From: Rhodococcus oxybenzonivorans
Lineage (GTDB): Bacteria > Actinomycetota > Actinomycetes > Mycobacteriales > Mycobacteriaceae
Direction of reading: 5' to 3'
DNA length: 64,000 bases
Assembly (NCBI RefSeq): GCF_003130705.1
Contig: NZ_CP021356.1
Coordinates: 186,001-250,000 of the forward strand
The notes beneath the pieces were generated by a model. The model searched no databases. It worked only from the letters and a program-made list of their open reading frames with translations, and was not told the origin of the DNA. This document shows, piece by piece, positions 43,695 through 52,561 of the stretch (position 1 is its first letter; each line of letters starts with the position of its first letter). Position numbers and translations under genes: made by a program.

Positions 43695-44648
43695 TCATGC
43701 CCCGACGAGGTCGGATTTGGATCTGCGGGTGGTGTCCTGTTCGCGGCGCCCTACCGCGCGGCCGAGCAGTCGATTGAGACTTTCGCTCACCACATCGGGG
43801 CGCTCAAGACCGACCATGTGCCGCGCTCCGCTCACTGGGATCAGTTCGGCGAGGGGAAGAGCCGCGGCGAGTCGCTCTGAGTGCCCGATCGGGGTCACCC
43901 TGTCCCGGGTTCCACAGATGATCGACGCCGGCACCTTCGCAAGCACGTCGAGCGCCGGGGAAGCGTCGTATATCCGCAGATCACGCAGGAAGGCGGCCAC
44001 GGTGGCGATCGGAGTCGCGTGGACCATCCCGTAGGACGTGACGGCGGCACGGACACTTGCGCTCGGAGCAAGGGGGCAAGTTGCGCCGACCACTGGCGAC
44101 AAGATGCGACGTGAGAGATTCCAGCTGCGCGCGACGAGCCCTGGGGCGTGAGCTGATGCCGTCCGCAGCAACGTCACCGCCGGCGTATTCAGAGCGCGCC
44201 CGATGCCGGCGCTGGCGACATTGCCGACGGCGGTCGAGATCAACCCGACTCCCACGATTTGCGCGGCCGCGGCCTCTTGGTGATGGGCCACGTAGGACAT
44301 CACGGCCATTCCACCCATCGAGTGCCCGACGAGGACAATCGGCCCCTTTGGCGCCACCGTGCGAATCACCGCATCCAGGTCCCGTCCAAGCTGGCTGATC
44401 GTGTAACTGTCGGTGTCAGCCGCGCCGGATCCACCATGGCCGCGGTGATCGAAGAACACCAACCGGGCACGCTTGCGCCAGACCTCGGCCAGGTAGGCCC
44501 GTTGCGGTGCCCACGCGTCCATGTGGAGACAGAATCCGTGCGCGAAAATCACAGTGACCGGCGCCGTCCGGACTCCGAACTCACCAACCGCAAGAGAGGT
44601 GCCGTCGGCGGTGAGGACGAGGTATGGGCGATCGCTGGGGGTCCTCAT
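43695..44648 (-). CDS. alpha/beta-hydrolase
   Basis: A 317-residue serine hydrolase of the alpha/beta fold. The oxyanion HGFCLHMDAW is near residue 37, the nucleophile elbow GHSMGG has Ser110, the acid lies in CGTRDRVTP and the catalytic His in SGARHMVGLERPD. It resembles actinobacterial esterases or haloperoxidase-like hydrolases. Substrate cannot be predicted. ATG 44648 lies three bases after the stop of the preceding minus-strand gene, so they form an operon. Confidence 0.88.
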   Translation of the reverse strand: MRTPSDRPYLVLTADGTSLAVGEFGVRTAPVTVIFAHGFCLHMDAWAPQRAYLAEVWRKRARLVFFDHRGHGGSGAADTDSYTISQLGRDLDAVIRTVAPKGPIVLVGHSMGGMAVMSYVAHHQEAAAAQIVGVGLISTAVGNVASAGIGRALNTPAVTLLRTASAHAPGLVARSWNLSRRILSPVVGATCPLAPSASVRAAVTSYGMVHATPIATVAAFLRDLRIYDASPALDVLAKVPASIICGTRDRVTPIGHSERLAAALPLAELIPVSGARHMVGLERPDVVSESLNRLLGRAVGRREQDTTRRSKSDLVGA

Positions 44649-44650
44649 CG

Positions 44651-44935
44651 CTAGCCATCCAGACCTCGGGGCGCCAACCAGCATTCAGGCTGGTCTCGTT
44701 GGTCGCGCGGGATGCGGAACCCTGAGGCGGTCGACTCATCGAGTTCGCCGTCGTCGAGACCCGCAGGGCGCCGGAGCTGCACCACCAGGTCACGGCATTC
44801 TTCTGTGTGCCCGTGGAAGGGAGATTGACCGCCGTCTCGGTCGGCCGGAACAGGGTCCGACGGCGCCCATAGACGCTGGCGGTCACGAATCTTCTTCGCC
44901 TCTATCGGGTGGATACGTCGAACCTCAACAATCAT
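44651..44935 (-). CDS. 94-residue unknown protein
   Basis: Starts MIVEVRRIHPIEAKKIRDRQ with AAGGAG about 9 bases upstream. Polar throughout, with acidic DDGELDEST near the end. It precedes the hydrolase on the same strand. The shared 34-bp motif is about 140 bases upstream. No family recognised. Confidence 0.5.
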   Translation of the reverse strand: MIVEVRRIHPIEAKKIRDRQRLWAPSDPVPADRDGGQSPFHGHTEECRDLVVQLRRPAGLDDGELDESTASGFRIPRDQRDQPECWLAPRGLDG

Positions 44936-45075
44936 CGGTACCACTCCTTTGTGCCTCACAACAGCAATTGCGAGGACGATAGGTTCTGACCTGGACCGTT
45001 CCGTCAAAGTCACGTGCCGTTCCCGCCCCGCCATATCAGGCACCTCCAAAAGGCACGGAAGCGACCGCCACTCCT

Positions 45076-45109
45076 GGAGGAAGATCCATCGCATCTGCGT
45101 TGTGTGACA
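45076..45109. promoter_or_regulatory. shared 34-bp motif, copy 3
   Basis: GGAGGAAGATCC (45076-45087), 16 bases, GTGACA (45104-45109), between the minus-strand operon starting at 44935 and the plus-strand DUF4238 gene at 45213. Same orientation and spacing as the copies at 33172 and 35971; around the second half this copy and copy 1 share TTGNGTGACATC. Confidence 0.55.
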
Positions 45110-45212
45110 TCTCGGCACCTCGAACATTTGCCGGCAACCGCGATGGTGAGTTATGCGAGCAGCGCCCACTCCAGCTGGCACCGATCGGACGCTGCTCGAA
45201 TAGTGTGAGGTC

Positions 45213-46331
45213 GTGCGTATTGATCACAGGTGGCTCTCCGACGTCGAGATCGACAAGTCGAAGGAGTTGACCCGTCGTTCAAGAGACCGTCCGCGACGCC
45301 ATCACCACGTGCCGCAGATGTACGTAAGCCGATGGCAGTCTGCCGGCGCTTCCTCAAGGCTGATTCGAATGACAGATATAGACACCCATGAAACTGAGCT
45401 CCGGAATCCGGATTCGCTCGCGAACGCGCCGTGGTTCTACCGGATTTCCGGTGATGACGTCGACTCGGAGGATGTCCCTGACCTGTGGTTCGAGATTCAC
45501 ATGTCGCGCGTGGAGAACGACGCCAAGCGGTGGCTCGCCGCACTCGATGATTTGCCTAATGGTCGACTGCTGGACCGAGAGTTGATTACAGACTTGGCCG
45601 TCTTCGTCGGTCTACAAAGTCAACGCACTGTGCGGCGACGCCAGGGAGAACTGGACATCGATTCAGGTATCAGGCGATTTGGAGCGCGCGAGGTGATCGG
45701 CTCACCGGAAGTGTTGCCCCGCGTCTGCGTGGCGACTGGTCGGCGATACGACCCCGCTCGACATGACGCATTGGCTGACGAGATCGCCGCCGAACTGCTC
45801 AGCCGCCCGCTTGTCAGTTCCGCCGAGAACGGAGCACAAGCCCGCGCCATCGAGAGCACAATTGGCCTCTGGCGCAACTCGGTAGTACCCCACCTTTTGA
45901 TCCAGCGGTCCTGGTGGTTGTATTCAACGAACATACCCCTCGCCACCTGCGATGAGCCGGTGATCTATCTCGGGGCGACACAGGGTCGGGACTCACCTGA
46001 GGCGTACGCCCTGGGAAGTGCACCCCTGCTGGCGTTCCCGATCGGTCCAAATCGACTCCTGATTCTCGCAGGTGCGGCCTACCATCCAGCCCAACCATTC
46101 GAACTCGACGACTCCGATACCGCTGCGGTCAACTTCGAGGTAGCGGCCGCGGCCATGCGGTATGTCTACGAGCGAGATGGGAGCGACATCGCGAGAAATA
46201 TAACCGTCCCCAGACGCCCAGCGTTCGACCCGCAGAAGGCTGAAACCTTCTGGGAGTCGGTCCATCCACCCACGCGGTGGTCACCCGGTGCCGGACCTGA
46301 TTGGCCACTACAGCGTTGGTCTCTCGCCTGA
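45213..46331 (+). CDS. DUF4238 family protein
   Basis: A 372-residue protein with the DUF4238 opening HHHVPQMYVSRWQ (residues 30-42), then an all-helical core (WLAALDDLP, ITDLAVFVGLQSQRT) and the conserved LATCDEPVIYLG. DUF4238 proteins are found singly across bacteria, often in accessory islands. Biochemistry unknown. GTG 45213 is the first in-frame start, with GAGG just ahead. Converges with the 540-residue gene at 46364. Confidence 0.8.
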   Translation: MRIDHRWLSDVEIDKSKELTRRSRDRPRRHHHVPQMYVSRWQSAGASSRLIRMTDIDTHETELRNPDSLANAPWFYRISGDDVDSEDVPDLWFEIHMSRVENDAKRWLAALDDLPNGRLLDRELITDLAVFVGLQSQRTVRRRQGELDIDSGIRRFGAREVIGSPEVLPRVCVATGRRYDPARHDALADEIAAELLSRPLVSSAENGAQARAIESTIGLWRNSVVPHLLIQRSWWLYSTNIPLATCDEPVIYLGATQGRDSPEAYALGSAPLLAFPIGPNRLLILAGAAYHPAQPFELDDSDTAAVNFEVAAAAMRYVYERDGSDIARNITVPRRPAFDPQKAETFWESVHPPTRWSPGAGPDWPLQRWSLA

Positions 46332-46363
46332 GAAAGCAGTACTGGGGGATCAGTCCTACAGCC

Positions 46364-47986
46364 TCAATCCTTTCGGCTCGTTCGGCACAGCTCGGTAAGA
46401 CCCTGCAGGGCCTTCGTGACCCGATCCACGATCTCCTCGAACTGCTTGTCTGGAGGCATCGAGGTCAGGCCTGCCCGTGCCAGCGTCTCGTCGAACTTCG
46501 AGCCCTTCATATGAGCAGCCCCACTCGAGCGAAGCCCTTGAAGTAGGCGAAGAGGACCCATCAGCTCGCTCGTATTGCCACCTAGCTTCTCGACAAGTTG
46601 CTGAAGGCAGTTGAGGGACTGCTGCTCGTCCGCCCCCGAAACCTGCCGGAGCACCTTTACATCGAGCGCCTCGACGATTCCAATGGCGAGAGTGATTATG
46701 CCTTGATTACGTTGCCCCTCAGTGGAGTTTGTACACAACGCCAAAGCGGCGAAGTCAGTAGCATCTGATGCGCCGAGAGGCCTATAGAGCGTGTCGCCGA
46801 AGAGATCCTTGAACGCCACGATGAGGTCGGCCCGTGCTCTTCTGAGACGATCAGGGTCGGGGCGCTCATCTTCTACCCACCTGCCTGCGAGGTCGCGGAG
46901 CACCCGTGTAATCGTGATCCCACCGTGCGGGGGAACGTTGTGGGTAAGCCAGTACTCACGTTCACTTTCGGGCAGACTCCCCAGATCGCCAAGCCATACC
47001 TGGACCAGACCTTCATCGTTGATATCGATGTCCATCGACCACCGCCCGTGGCACGCCACGCTGGTTCGCTGGACAAGGTAGCGGGATGGACGCTCCCGGT
47101 AGCGGGTCAGGACGTCAGAATCGAAGAACACCGGAGTCAGGTAAGTGCTGTCCTCCCGTTGACAGCTCAGACGAATTTCTTCGCCTGTGGACGAATCGAC
47201 GTCCACGATGAACTCTTGGAACTTCTCCGGCCGGTTGGTGTCGTCGGGATTCTCTCCTGCAGCCGCGAATGGAAGGACCACGTGTTTCCCGGTCAGGGTT
47301 GCCACGTACCCACCGAGCGCGGAGTCACCCCAGGCGATGTAATCGAACGATGCGACCTTCGTGTGGAGCCCAAGGTCGATTCGGTCGCTCTGATGGGTGT
47401 CCACCGTGCGGCAGTGCGAGTGTTGCACCACCAGGCTCATACCTCGTGCCGCAAGGTACTTGCGGAGATGGCGAGCGCTGACTTGGACCTCGTACTCGCC
47501 CTCTTGGAGTCGGTGAACCTTGACGACCTCCTCGTCCCGGCCGGCGTCATTGATCCGATACATGCTTTCGTCCGGCCGAGTGACTAGCCCCAACCACCAT
47601 CTGAACGAGGGCGTGAACTCGATCAATGGGTGCGAGGTTCCGGTCGGCAGCCACAGCGCGTCTGCGAAAAAATGCAGGTCGTAACCGTCAGGATTGCTGG
47701 TCAGACCATCGTGAAAAGCCGGGTCGCGATCAGTACCGTAGCTCGGTTCGCCGAGGTCGTTAATGGACCAGTCGGTGGTGGCGAGGACCTTGTCCTGGTG
47801 TGCCGTCGCCACAAGAAGCGGCTTGAGACTGCTGTAATTCTTCCCATCGCCCTGTCTCCTGAGGACCGTGATCCACTGCGTAGGCTCCGGATCGATCAGC
47901 GTGAGAGCTTCGCGGTGCTGTAGCGCGGGCGGAAGTGTCTCGTAACGCTCTAAGCAATCTGATTTGGGGTCGGGATTCTTCAACAC
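46364..47986 (-). CDS. large uncharacterised protein
   Basis: A 540-residue soluble protein (MLKNPDPKSDCLERYETLPP at the start). It has no transmembrane segment and no nucleotide-binding motif that I can see. The middle is beta-rich with repeated aromatic and charged strands (RWWLGLVTRPDESMYRIND, HGRWSMDIDIND). The C-terminal 150 residues are helical (NCLQQLVEKLGGNTSELMG) and end in a basic cap. Placement in an accessory stretch beside DUF4238 and less biased codons suggest recent acquisition. A defence role would be speculation. Confidence 0.65.
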   Translation of the reverse strand: MLKNPDPKSDCLERYETLPPALQHREALTLIDPEPTQWITVLRRQGDGKNYSSLKPLLVATAHQDKVLATTDWSINDLGEPSYGTDRDPAFHDGLTSNPDGYDLHFFADALWLPTGTSHPLIEFTPSFRWWLGLVTRPDESMYRINDAGRDEEVVKVHRLQEGEYEVQVSARHLRKYLAARGMSLVVQHSHCRTVDTHQSDRIDLGLHTKVASFDYIAWGDSALGGYVATLTGKHVVLPFAAAGENPDDTNRPEKFQEFIVDVDSSTGEEIRLSCQREDSTYLTPVFFDSDVLTRYRERPSRYLVQRTSVACHGRWSMDIDINDEGLVQVWLGDLGSLPESEREYWLTHNVPPHGGITITRVLRDLAGRWVEDERPDPDRLRRARADLIVAFKDLFGDTLYRPLGASDATDFAALALCTNSTEGQRNQGIITLAIGIVEALDVKVLRQVSGADEQQSLNCLQQLVEKLGGNTSELMGPLRLLQGLRSSGAAHMKGSKFDETLARAGLTSMPPDKQFEEIVDRVTKALQGLTELCRTSRKD

Positions 47987-48025
47987 CCAACTATCGTACG
48001 GAGAGCCACGCTCAGACCGAATAGA

Positions 48026-48382
48026 TCAGCAGAGTCGCGGTCTATCCCGCCCTCCGATTAACGGCCATGCTCCGTCTGCCGTTCTTCCCAGAGGGATCTC
48101 GGTGCACACGATGTCCTCGACCGAGTAGGCGATGGCCCCGCACCGAGGGCATTGGCCGGGCAGCCGTTGGTGTCGGATCATTGCCCAGTGCTCGTCACAC
48201 AGCAGGTAGTCCACGCGAGCGTCGAAGTGACAGCAGTCCTTGACGACCGCCGCCCAGCGGGCCGCACGTACGAAGCCAACGGGGTCCCCCGTGAAGTACT
48301 GGGGATGCTCCGCGCAGAACTCACACGGCAGTTCCGTTTGAACGATCGATGGCACCGCGGCGGAGTGAGCCACCTCGTCCAT
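48026..48382 (-). CDS. zinc-ribbon-like small protein
   Basis: A 118-residue protein with two CxxC pairs, CEFCAEH near the N-terminus and QCPRCGAIAY near residue 85, plus DYLLCDEHW. These could form one or two zinc sites. Start MDEVAHSAAV at 48382 is preferred to the longer frame. No family recognised. Confidence 0.6.
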   Translation of the reverse strand: MDEVAHSAAVPSIVQTELPCEFCAEHPQYFTGDPVGFVRAARWAAVVKDCCHFDARVDYLLCDEHWAMIRHQRLPGQCPRCGAIAYSVEDIVCTEIPLGRTADGAWPLIGGRDRPRLC

Positions 48383-48453
48383 ACCGTTGCACCTCCCCAC
48401 TCTCTGGAGACCAGTATGCAACCGATCCCTCCACACCTTCCGTCAAAAGGCGT

Positions 48454-49317
48454 TCAGATCCAGACGAGAAACCACAGCGGTGGGACCGCGATTGCCACGG
48501 CGGCTCCAGCGATGAGAAAAGGTGCGAAGCCGAATTCACCCAGGTCTTTCTGACGCCGGATCGCCTTCACCCCCGCCATCACCAAGAGGGCCAGGACGTT
48601 CGGTAGCAACATGCCCGAGAGCACATTCATCCATCCGACCCACCCCAGCGCTGCCCCGAGGATGAAGCTCAGCCGCACGTCGGCGAGCCCGGGATAGCCG
48701 CGGGTGACGATCGCGAACGCAAGGTTGAATGCGAACACCAGCACACCGGCGAGAAGTGCGCGCCCACCTGACGCTGGATCTTGATCCACCGCCACCGCGA
48801 ACGCCCCCAACATCAGGCCCCCTGCGGTGGTCAGCCTGATCAAGGTCAGCGGAAACCGCAGCGTGAAGTGATCGATCCACCCTGCCCACACGCACAGCAG
48901 GCTCAGTGCAAGCCAGGCCGTCAAGATCGCGTCGCCGCCGGCGAGCAGCACGGCGCCAAACCACAATCCCGCGGTCGTAGCCGCAGGAACGATCCGCCGG
49001 CCGGTTGCCTCTAATGGAATATCGACCGCCTTACACAACCGGGCCATCATCGGCGCTATTGCCGCACTCAACGCCGCACCAACTGCAGCGCAGACGCTTG
49101 CAGCCCACCACAGCCCTGTTGTGCCGTATTCGGCATCAAGCCACCGAACCGCGAACCACACCACCACACTCGCGACGACGACAATCCCAGCAGGCGCGTA
49201 CACCGTCGCCGACAGATGATCACTGCGTTGCCCTGCCGCATTTTCAGCACCGACGGCCGGCGATTGTGGCTCCTCGCTGGGACCACTGCCCGCCAGTTCC
49301 GACGTCGGTTCGGTCAT
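48454..49317 (-). CDS. A24-type prepilin peptidase-like membrane protein
   Basis: A 287-residue polytopic membrane protein, about seven or eight hydrophobic segments after a hydrophilic 40-residue start. Two aspartates in the family positions are visible: WAGWIDHFTLRFPLTL (type IV prepilin peptidase, D then xxIPN-like) and GYPGLADVRLSFILGAALG (GxGDxK-like). The canonical GxGD is GLAD here. It would process TadE-like or pilin precursors of the Tad-like operon at 57-64 kb, though it lies 8 kb away. Start MTEPTSEL at 49317. Confidence 0.65.
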   Translation of the reverse strand: MTEPTSELAGSGPSEEPQSPAVGAENAAGQRSDHLSATVYAPAGIVVVASVVVWFAVRWLDAEYGTTGLWWAASVCAAVGAALSAAIAPMMARLCKAVDIPLEATGRRIVPAATTAGLWFGAVLLAGGDAILTAWLALSLLCVWAGWIDHFTLRFPLTLIRLTTAGGLMLGAFAVAVDQDPASGGRALLAGVLVFAFNLAFAIVTRGYPGLADVRLSFILGAALGWVGWMNVLSGMLLPNVLALLVMAGVKAIRRQKDLGEFGFAPFLIAGAAVAIAVPPLWFLVWI

Positions 49318-49564
49318 CTTGGGCACTCCTCCGCAACTGTGCGACAGACATAAGGGATAGATCGACACTAGCCGTCCACCTGGACAGTCTCAGCACCACC
49401 GAACCGATGCGGGAGCCCGCCCACTGGAAGGGCCCTTCGAGAAACCGCAGCTTGACCCGCTGGTGCGGCGGTGGTCCGCCGGGCGTCGTTTTGTCCAGGT
49501 CATCACATATCACTGGGCTCGACATTGCGTCCTCCCTGTCGGACTGGAATAGAAGCGAGTACTC

Positions 49565-50092
49565 GTGAATCGACGAACCACCACGGAAATTGCTGCACTG
49601 TCCCTCATCACGGCCGCCATCCTCACCGGGTGCAGCAGCACAGAAGCCGAGACCGTATCCCCGTCAGCCGAACCAGCTGCTGCTGCCACACACGTCGAGT
49701 GGTCGACGAACCCCACCGTTGATCAAGGTCAGCCCGGCGTGACCGACGCTCAGACCCGGCTATCCGAGACACAGCCGGCGACGACTGCTGCGCAGGCCAC
49801 CGCTGCCGCCGCATTGCCGCCCACGAGCGCTCAGTGCGGAATCGTCACGAACAACCTGAACGGTGCGACTGCACCTGTAATCATCATCGCCGGAACTCCG
49901 AGCTGCCCAGCAGCACTGAGCATCAGTGATCGGTACCTCAACGACCGCACGGTCGCCGCACAAGGACAAGGGCGATTCGCTGTCATCGACGGTTGGAACT
50001 GCAGCTGGCCCTACCTTCCGGACCGATCACACGCCGACTCCTATCTGCAATGCGTCGACTCGACCGGCAATGCCGTCAAGATCGGCGACTGA
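49565..50092 (+). CDS. small secreted lipoprotein
   Basis: A 175-residue protein with a signal peptide and lipobox LTGC (Cys23), a Thr/Ala/Pro-rich linker and a C-terminal domain with four cysteines (CGIVTNNLNG, SCPAALSISDRYL, WNCSWP, QCVDSTG) that could form two disulphides. Start GTG 49565. Family not recognised, though the pattern is common in Rhodococcus and Nocardia surface proteins. Confidence 0.75.
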   Translation: MNRRTTTEIAALSLITAAILTGCSSTEAETVSPSAEPAAAATHVEWSTNPTVDQGQPGVTDAQTRLSETQPATTAAQATAAAALPPTSAQCGIVTNNLNGATAPVIIIAGTPSCPAALSISDRYLNDRTVAAQGQGRFAVIDGWNCSWPYLPDRSHADSYLQCVDSTGNAVKIGD

Positions 50093-50192
50093 CACAGAAC
50101 ACCGCGGCACACCGGACCTCGTGTAGTCCACGCGCGACGCGCCGACATCGGCGCTCGCTCGAGCGACACCAGACGAAGGCATTATTGATTCC

Positions 50193-50783
50193 ATGGGGGC
50201 ACCAGTGAAGAAATCCACGCGCAACTCACGTCGGCCGCATCGTGGCCGCTCCACATCGCCGGTCCGCAGCTTTGCGGAATACACCAAGCGCCTGGCCACT
50301 GGAGCGAAAAGCGTCGTCATCGACGCCGACCCGGAGAACTGGCTGGACCTTGGTCACATCCCCAGCCAAGTCGAGGTGAAAATTGTCGGGCAAACCTGCG
50401 CGGGAATCGCCGGCGGATCCATCGCAGCTTCTGGCCGGTGCTTCGTCCAAGCGTCCAACCACGCCAGGGTCACTGCCTACGAACATGCTCACATCGAAGC
50501 GTTCGACGACAGCACCGTCGATGCCCGCGGTAAGAGTCATATCGTCGGCACTGACAACGCCTGGATCCGCGCAGAAGACAGCGCCATTGTTTTCGCGCAC
50601 AGTCATTGCCACGTCCAAGCCAACGGTCAAGCTATTGTCGCCGCCACCGATACCACCACGGTCCGTATCGATGGCGAAGCCCACGTCCGAGTGAGCGATA
50701 GCGTGCGCATCATCGGGCCCCGTCGACCCGCGATTGTCGAAACCCATCCGATCGGCCGTCTCGCACGCCACCTGAATTTCTGA
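50193..50783 (+). CDS. repetitive beta-helix-like protein
   Basis: A 196-residue protein. From about residue 65 to 175 it is made of short alternating units with Val/Ile and Ala every two to three residues: GSIAASGRCFVQASNHARVT, AYEHAHIEAFDDSTVDARG, and so on to HVRVSDSVRI. The pattern is that of a right-handed parallel beta-helix or polymer-forming fold. A basic N-terminal 25 residues precede it. Function unknown; similar units occur in actinobacterial phage and plasmid proteins. Confidence 0.65.
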   Translation: MGAPVKKSTRNSRRPHRGRSTSPVRSFAEYTKRLATGAKSVVIDADPENWLDLGHIPSQVEVKIVGQTCAGIAGGSIAASGRCFVQASNHARVTAYEHAHIEAFDDSTVDARGKSHIVGTDNAWIRAEDSAIVFAHSHCHVQANGQAIVAATDTTTVRIDGEAHVRVSDSVRIIGPRRPAIVETHPIGRLARHLNF

Positions 50784-51757
50784 ACGAAACGATCTCCGCT
50801 GTCCTGGTGTGCCGCGGGACAAAACTGTCGAGCTGGGCAGCTCATCCACGTCCCCACTGCCCTCATCAGCTGGCTACTGCGCACGTTGCACAGAATGCAG
50901 CAGACTTTCTGCACCAACGCATTTACTGGAAAGGTCTCTCGTTGTCCAACGACAAGCCTCGAACATCAATGGGTGACCTACTCATAGTAAGTACAACTCC
51001 ACGACGGCTCGCCACACTCGAAACCGGCACACAGAGATTGTTATTGGCGCTTTCATTGGGGTCCTTCCTCATATTCTTTATAGGCGTACCGGCCACATCT
51101 GCTCAAGAAGGGAACACGGTCGGACTCGGGCTTCTTGTTGTTGCCCTCCTCTGGGGCGTCTTCCTGCTTTGCATGCTTGCTCGGTTGGGGTGCTCCCACG
51201 GCGTCCGGGCCACGATCGCCCGGACACGCTGGGCGGCACGCAGCATCGGCTGCACACTCCCACAGCCTCGGACTGCCGCGATGCTCCTTGCTGTCACAAT
51301 TGCCACCCTGGCAGTCACAGCACTGCTGAGAGGCCCGATTTTCGACCTCGTGGTCGAGGCAGTGGGAACGGACCAATCACCCGCACAACGTGCCGCGGAC
51401 GATGATAGGTCCACCTGGTTAACATCGGGCTGGGCCGGCCACATTCCTGGTCTGACGCTGGTGTCCGGGGTCGTCACTGAGGAACTCATGTTTCGAGGAC
51501 CACTCGTCGCCGCGGTCGTCTTTGCCCGCAGATACTTTCGCAGCGGCTGGCCAAAATGGGCAGCTCGCATCCTGATGGCCTGTCTCTGGATTTTCCTTGG
51601 CTATGAATTCGGCATCGGACACGACACTTTCTCCTCTTTGAACGCAGCGCTCATGGTGGTCGCCGGCCTTCTATGGGGAGCCCTGTCAATGGCCAGTTTG
51701 ATGTCCCCGATTTTGGCCAGGTGAAAGTCCCCGCTCCTTGCGGGTGATGCGGATGGT

Positions 51758-52561
51758 TCAGGGGCGGTCACCTCGGCTCTGGTGGGCTTCACGCATCCGG
51801 TAGGACTCGCCGTCGGTGATGACGACGGTTGCTTGGTGCAGGAGCCTGTCGAGGATGCTGACGGCGGTGGTGTGTTCGGGCAGGAACCGCCCCCACTGCT
51901 CGAACGGCCAGTGCGAGGCGATGGCTAGCGATCGTCGTTCGTAGGCGCCGGCGACGAGCCGGAACAGCAGTTGAGTGCCGGTGTCGTCGAGGGGCGCGAA
52001 TCCGACCTCGTCGACGATGATCAGATCGGCCCGCAGGAGGGTGTCGATGACCTTACCGACGGTGTTGTCGGCAAGACCTCGGTAGAGGGTCTCGACGAGG
52101 TCGGCGGCAGTGAAGTAGCGGACCCTGTGGCCGGCGTGGACCGCGGCGATCCCCAACCCGATCAGGGTGTGCGACTTGCCGGTTCCGGGTGGCCCGATAA
52201 CCGTGAGATTGGCTCGGGATCGGACCCATTCGAGGCTGGCGAGGTAATCGAATGTGGCCTGAGGGATCGACGAGGCGGGCACGTCGAAACTGTCGAGGGT
52301 TTTGGCGACGGGGAACGCAGCGATCTTGAGTCTGGTCGCCGTGTTGGAGGCGTCGCGGGCCGCAATCTCCGCCTCGACGAGGGTTCGCAGCACCTCTTCG
52401 GGGGTCCATCGTTGGGTCTTCGCGGTGAGCAGCACCTCCGGTGCGGTGCGACGGATCGCGGCGAGCTTCAACCTGCGCAACCCCCGGTCGAGATCAGCAG
52501 AGAGGTCCGGAACAGGTTGCGGCGCCACCGCATCTGTCGTGTTGGTGGGTGTGCTGGTCAT
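51758..52561 (-). CDS. istB: IS21 helper ATPase IstB
   Basis: A 267-residue DnaA-like AAA ATPase that assists IstA in target selection. Walker A GPPGTGKSHTLIG, Walker B DLIIVDEVGFAPLD, sensor SLAIASHWPFEQW. Its start overlaps the istA stop by ATGA, as in other IS21 elements. No lesion visible. Confidence 0.93.
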   Translation of the reverse strand: MTSTPTNTTDAVAPQPVPDLSADLDRGLRRLKLAAIRRTAPEVLLTAKTQRWTPEEVLRTLVEAEIAARDASNTATRLKIAAFPVAKTLDSFDVPASSIPQATFDYLASLEWVRSRANLTVIGPPGTGKSHTLIGLGIAAVHAGHRVRYFTAADLVETLYRGLADNTVGKVIDTLLRADLIIVDEVGFAPLDDTGTQLLFRLVAGAYERRSLAIASHWPFEQWGRFLPEHTTAVSILDRLLHQATVVITDGESYRMREAHQSRGDRP

